Source: Betaproteobacteria bacterium
GTDB lineage: Bacteria > Pseudomonadota > Gammaproteobacteria > Burkholderiales > JAHFRG01
Reading direction: 5' to 3'
DNA: 7,661 nucleotides
Assembly (NCBI GenBank): GCA_023258935.1
Contig: JAHFRG010000051.1
Location: 1 to 7,661 of the forward strand
Below, in pieces: positions 6,423 to 7,661 of this stretch. The notes beneath the pieces were generated by a model. The model was not told where the DNA came from and ran no database searches. It saw only the letters and a list, made by a program, of their open reading frames with translations. How positions within the stretch are numbered: the stretch's first letter is position 1; each line of letters begins with the position of its first letter. Made by a program: the position numbers and the translations under genes.

Positions 6423-6703
6423 TGCATCTTAATTTCTACATTTATTACCGTGTAGAACCCGCCGGCGCTGCCGCACTGGAAGCGCGAATCCACGAAATGC
6501 AGATAGCTTTGCGTAATCAGACCGGGATTGCGGGACGCCTGTTGAAAAAACGAGATGAGCCGCTGTTGTGGATGGAAGTTTACGAGAATGTTGCCGACAC
6601 AGAAAGTTTCGAAGATGCCCTGACGCGTATTGTCGAAGAATACCGCATACAGCAATTCCTTGAGTTAGGCTCGCAGCGTCATACCGAGTGCTTTGCCATA
6701 TAA
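6422..6703 (+). CDS. DUF4936 family protein
   Basis: A 93-residue protein that I recognise as resembling DUF4936, a small betaproteobacterial family of unknown function. Visible features are an N-terminal strand-like FYIYYRV (5-11), a helix (about 14-32), TGIAGRLLKKRDEP (34-47), WMEVYENV (50-57), a second helix (about 61-74) and the end SQRHTECF (84-91). The alternation of strands and helices, with the MEVYE motif, recalls small ferredoxin-like or ABM-type folds, but this is a guess from pattern. There is no signal peptide and no membrane segment, so it is probably cytoplasmic. Its ATG overlaps the ygfZ stop (TAATG) and no ribosome binding site is seen, so its synthesis is probably coupled to YgfZ. 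The function is unknown; context points to work beside YgfZ and the NRDE protein. Confidence 0.85.
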   Translation: MHLNFYIYYRVEPAGAAALEARIHEMQIALRNQTGIAGRLLKKRDEPLLWMEVYENVADTESFEDALTRIVEEYRIQQFLELGSQRHTECFAI

Positions 6704-6705
6704 TC

Positions 6706-7485
6706 ATGTGCCTTGTTTTGCTTGCCTATAAGCTGTCGCCGGATTGGCCTTTGCTGCTCGCCGCCAATCGCGATGAATTCTATGAGCGCTCCACCGCGGC
6801 GGCGGCGTTTTGGGACGATCATCCGGAGGTTCTCGGCGGCCGCGACTTGCAGAAACACGGAACCTGGCTTGGCATCACGCGCAACGGGCGTTTTGCAGCC
6901 GTCGCTAATTATCGCCAAGGCATTGCCCAGAAGAAAAACTCTCCGTCCCGCGGCGCGCTAGTGAGCAATTATCTGCTTGGAAAAGAAAACCCAGATGATT
7001 ATTTACAACGGCTGCAACAGCATTCCGCCCAATACGATGGCTTTAACCTGATTGTCGGGGACATCAAGGATGTTTACTACTATTCGAACCGTGGCGGAAA
7101 AACGCAAAAACTCGCTCCCGGTTTATATGGCTTGAGCAACCATCTGCTGGATACGCCCTGGCCCAAGGTAGAGCGCAGCAAGAAACAGCTCATACGACTT
7201 TTTTCAGCGCCGCAGCCGCCCTCCGTCGAGGCGCTGTTCGCCATTCTGGCCGATCGCTTTGTTCCGGAAGATAAAGAGCTGCCGAACACTGGCATCGGGC
7301 TGGAACGGGAACGGCAGATGTCACCAGTTTTTACCGCTTCAGCCGAGTACGGTACGCGTTCTTCCACCCTGCTCTTTATCCATTCGGACAACCGAGTCGA
7401 ACTCATCGAGCGCACCTTTAAGCGGGCCGGTGTAGAAGGCGCTAACGTATGTCACGAGTTCTTAATCGACTCTACACCTTCATAA
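6706..7485 (+). CDS. NRDE family protein (TANGO2-like)
   Basis: A 259-residue protein of the NRDE family (bacterial relatives of TANGO2), named for the motif seen here at residues 21-24 (LLLAANRDEFYER). Other family blocks are GGRD (44-47), GTWLGITRNGRFAAVANYR (52-70), SRGALVSNYL (81-90), YGLSNHLLDTPWPKV (131-145) and GTRSSTLL (206-213). The start at 6706 gives MCLVLL, so Cys2 can become the N-terminal residue after methionine removal, as expected for an Ntn-hydrolase-like fold; an in-frame ATG 6 codons upstream would bury it. Eukaryotic TANGO2/HRG-9 proteins have been linked to heme trafficking; the bacterial role is not settled. It starts 2 bases after DUF4936 without a clear ribosome binding site and ends overlapping the opposing GNAT gene by 6 bases. 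Confidence 0.93.
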   Translation: MCLVLLAYKLSPDWPLLLAANRDEFYERSTAAAAFWDDHPEVLGGRDLQKHGTWLGITRNGRFAAVANYRQGIAQKKNSPSRGALVSNYLLGKENPDDYLQRLQQHSAQYDGFNLIVGDIKDVYYYSNRGGKTQKLAPGLYGLSNHLLDTPWPKVERSKKQLIRLFSAPQPPSVEALFAILADRFVPEDKELPNTGIGLERERQMSPVFTASAEYGTRSSTLLFIHSDNRVELIERTFKRAGVEGANVCHEFLIDSTPS

Positions 7486-7661
7486 ATGCAGAACCATTCT
7501 TACATGTGGTATGTCTGCGTCCATGAATTCCCCGCTGGCCACCTTGAAACCGCGACGGGAATAAAATGCTACAGCGCTGGTCTGCGAATTTAGGAACACT
7601 TTGTTGAATCCCCGAGTTCTGGCCATTTGCAAAAGAGCTTCAAGCAACGCGCTGCCCACAC
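7480..7661 (-). CDS. GNAT family N-acetyltransferase, C-terminal fragment (cut by window edge)
   Basis: The last 59 or so residues of a gene entering from the right edge; the stop TGA is at 7482-7480. It is read from the sequence although no start is visible. The fragment opens at the acetyl-CoA binding motif A end, (G)VGSALLEALLQMARTRG, followed by the strand VFLNSQ, then TSAVAFYSRRGFKV, the conserved GNAT motif B, with a tyrosine where many members place the general acid. It ends with FMDADIPHVRMVLHL; FMxAxIPH(x)xM is common in the ElaA-like and related GNAT proteins. The substrate cannot be told from this part. It converges with the NRDE gene and the two coding regions overlap by 6 bases. 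Confidence 0.85.
   Translation of the reverse strand, partial: VGSALLEALLQMARTRGFNKVFLNSQTSAVAFYSRRGFKVASGEFMDADIPHVRMVLHL

Noticed and set aside
6688..6705. Upstream in-frame ATG for the NRDE gene adding 6 residues
   Set aside because: It would displace Cys2, which the family places next to the initiator methionine, and would overlap the end of the DUF4936 gene.
1..7661. CRISPR array, insertion sequence, tRNA gene or phage module
   Set aside because: I saw no regularly spaced repeats, transposase, cloverleaf-like sequence or phage protein on either strand; the dense housekeeping layout argues against an accessory island.

Overview
The window looks like ordinary chromosome from a betaproteobacterium, plausibly of the Nitrosomonadales/Methylophilales type. 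The grounds are the order pyrG-kdsA-eno-ftsB, the trio ygfZ-DUF4936-NRDE (a betaproteobacterial arrangement as I recall it), moderate GC, and the look of the proteins. Taxonomy is inferred from family resemblance and gene order only.

Layout. Positions 1-103 (minus) hold the first 34 codons of a gene for an exported protein, cut by the window edge. A 236-base intergenic stretch follows; it contains a strong hairpin just past the end of the next gene. Positions 340-915 (minus) encode a stand-alone HNH endonuclease-family protein. A second intergenic stretch (916-1156) holds a possible promoter for the HNH gene and a GC-rich dyad behind ftsB. Positions 1157-5258 (minus) are a tightly packed operon read pyrG > kdsA > eno > ftsB: CTP synthase, KDO-8-phosphate synthase, enolase and the divisome protein FtsB. 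Its junctions are a 4-base overlap, a 2-base gap and a directly abutting TGA/ATG. A divergent promoter region (5259-5393) separates it from a plus-strand operon, ygfZ (5394-6422) > DUF4936 (6422-6703) > NRDE/TANGO2-like (6706-7485), which is also translationally coupled. The window ends with the C-terminal part of a GNAT acetyltransferase on the minus strand (7480-7661), overlapping the NRDE gene tail-to-tail by 6 bases.

How the genes work together. The minus-strand operon joins nucleotide supply (CTP), the first committed step of KDO synthesis for lipopolysaccharide (PEP + arabinose-5-phosphate), the enzyme that makes PEP (enolase), and a septum assembly protein. CTP is also needed to activate KDO as CMP-KDO, so three of the four products feed outer-membrane building. 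The plus-strand operon links the Fe-S-related folate-binding protein YgfZ with two poorly understood proteins, DUF4936 and an NRDE/TANGO2 homologue; a shared role in iron cofactor handling is a hypothesis only.

I found no CRISPR array, insertion sequence, tRNA, rRNA or phage gene, and no convincing new multi-gene system. The points most worth checking are the metal-ligand set in KdsA, the ygfZ-DUF4936-NRDE unit, the HNH protein outside any mobile context, and the hairpin after it.
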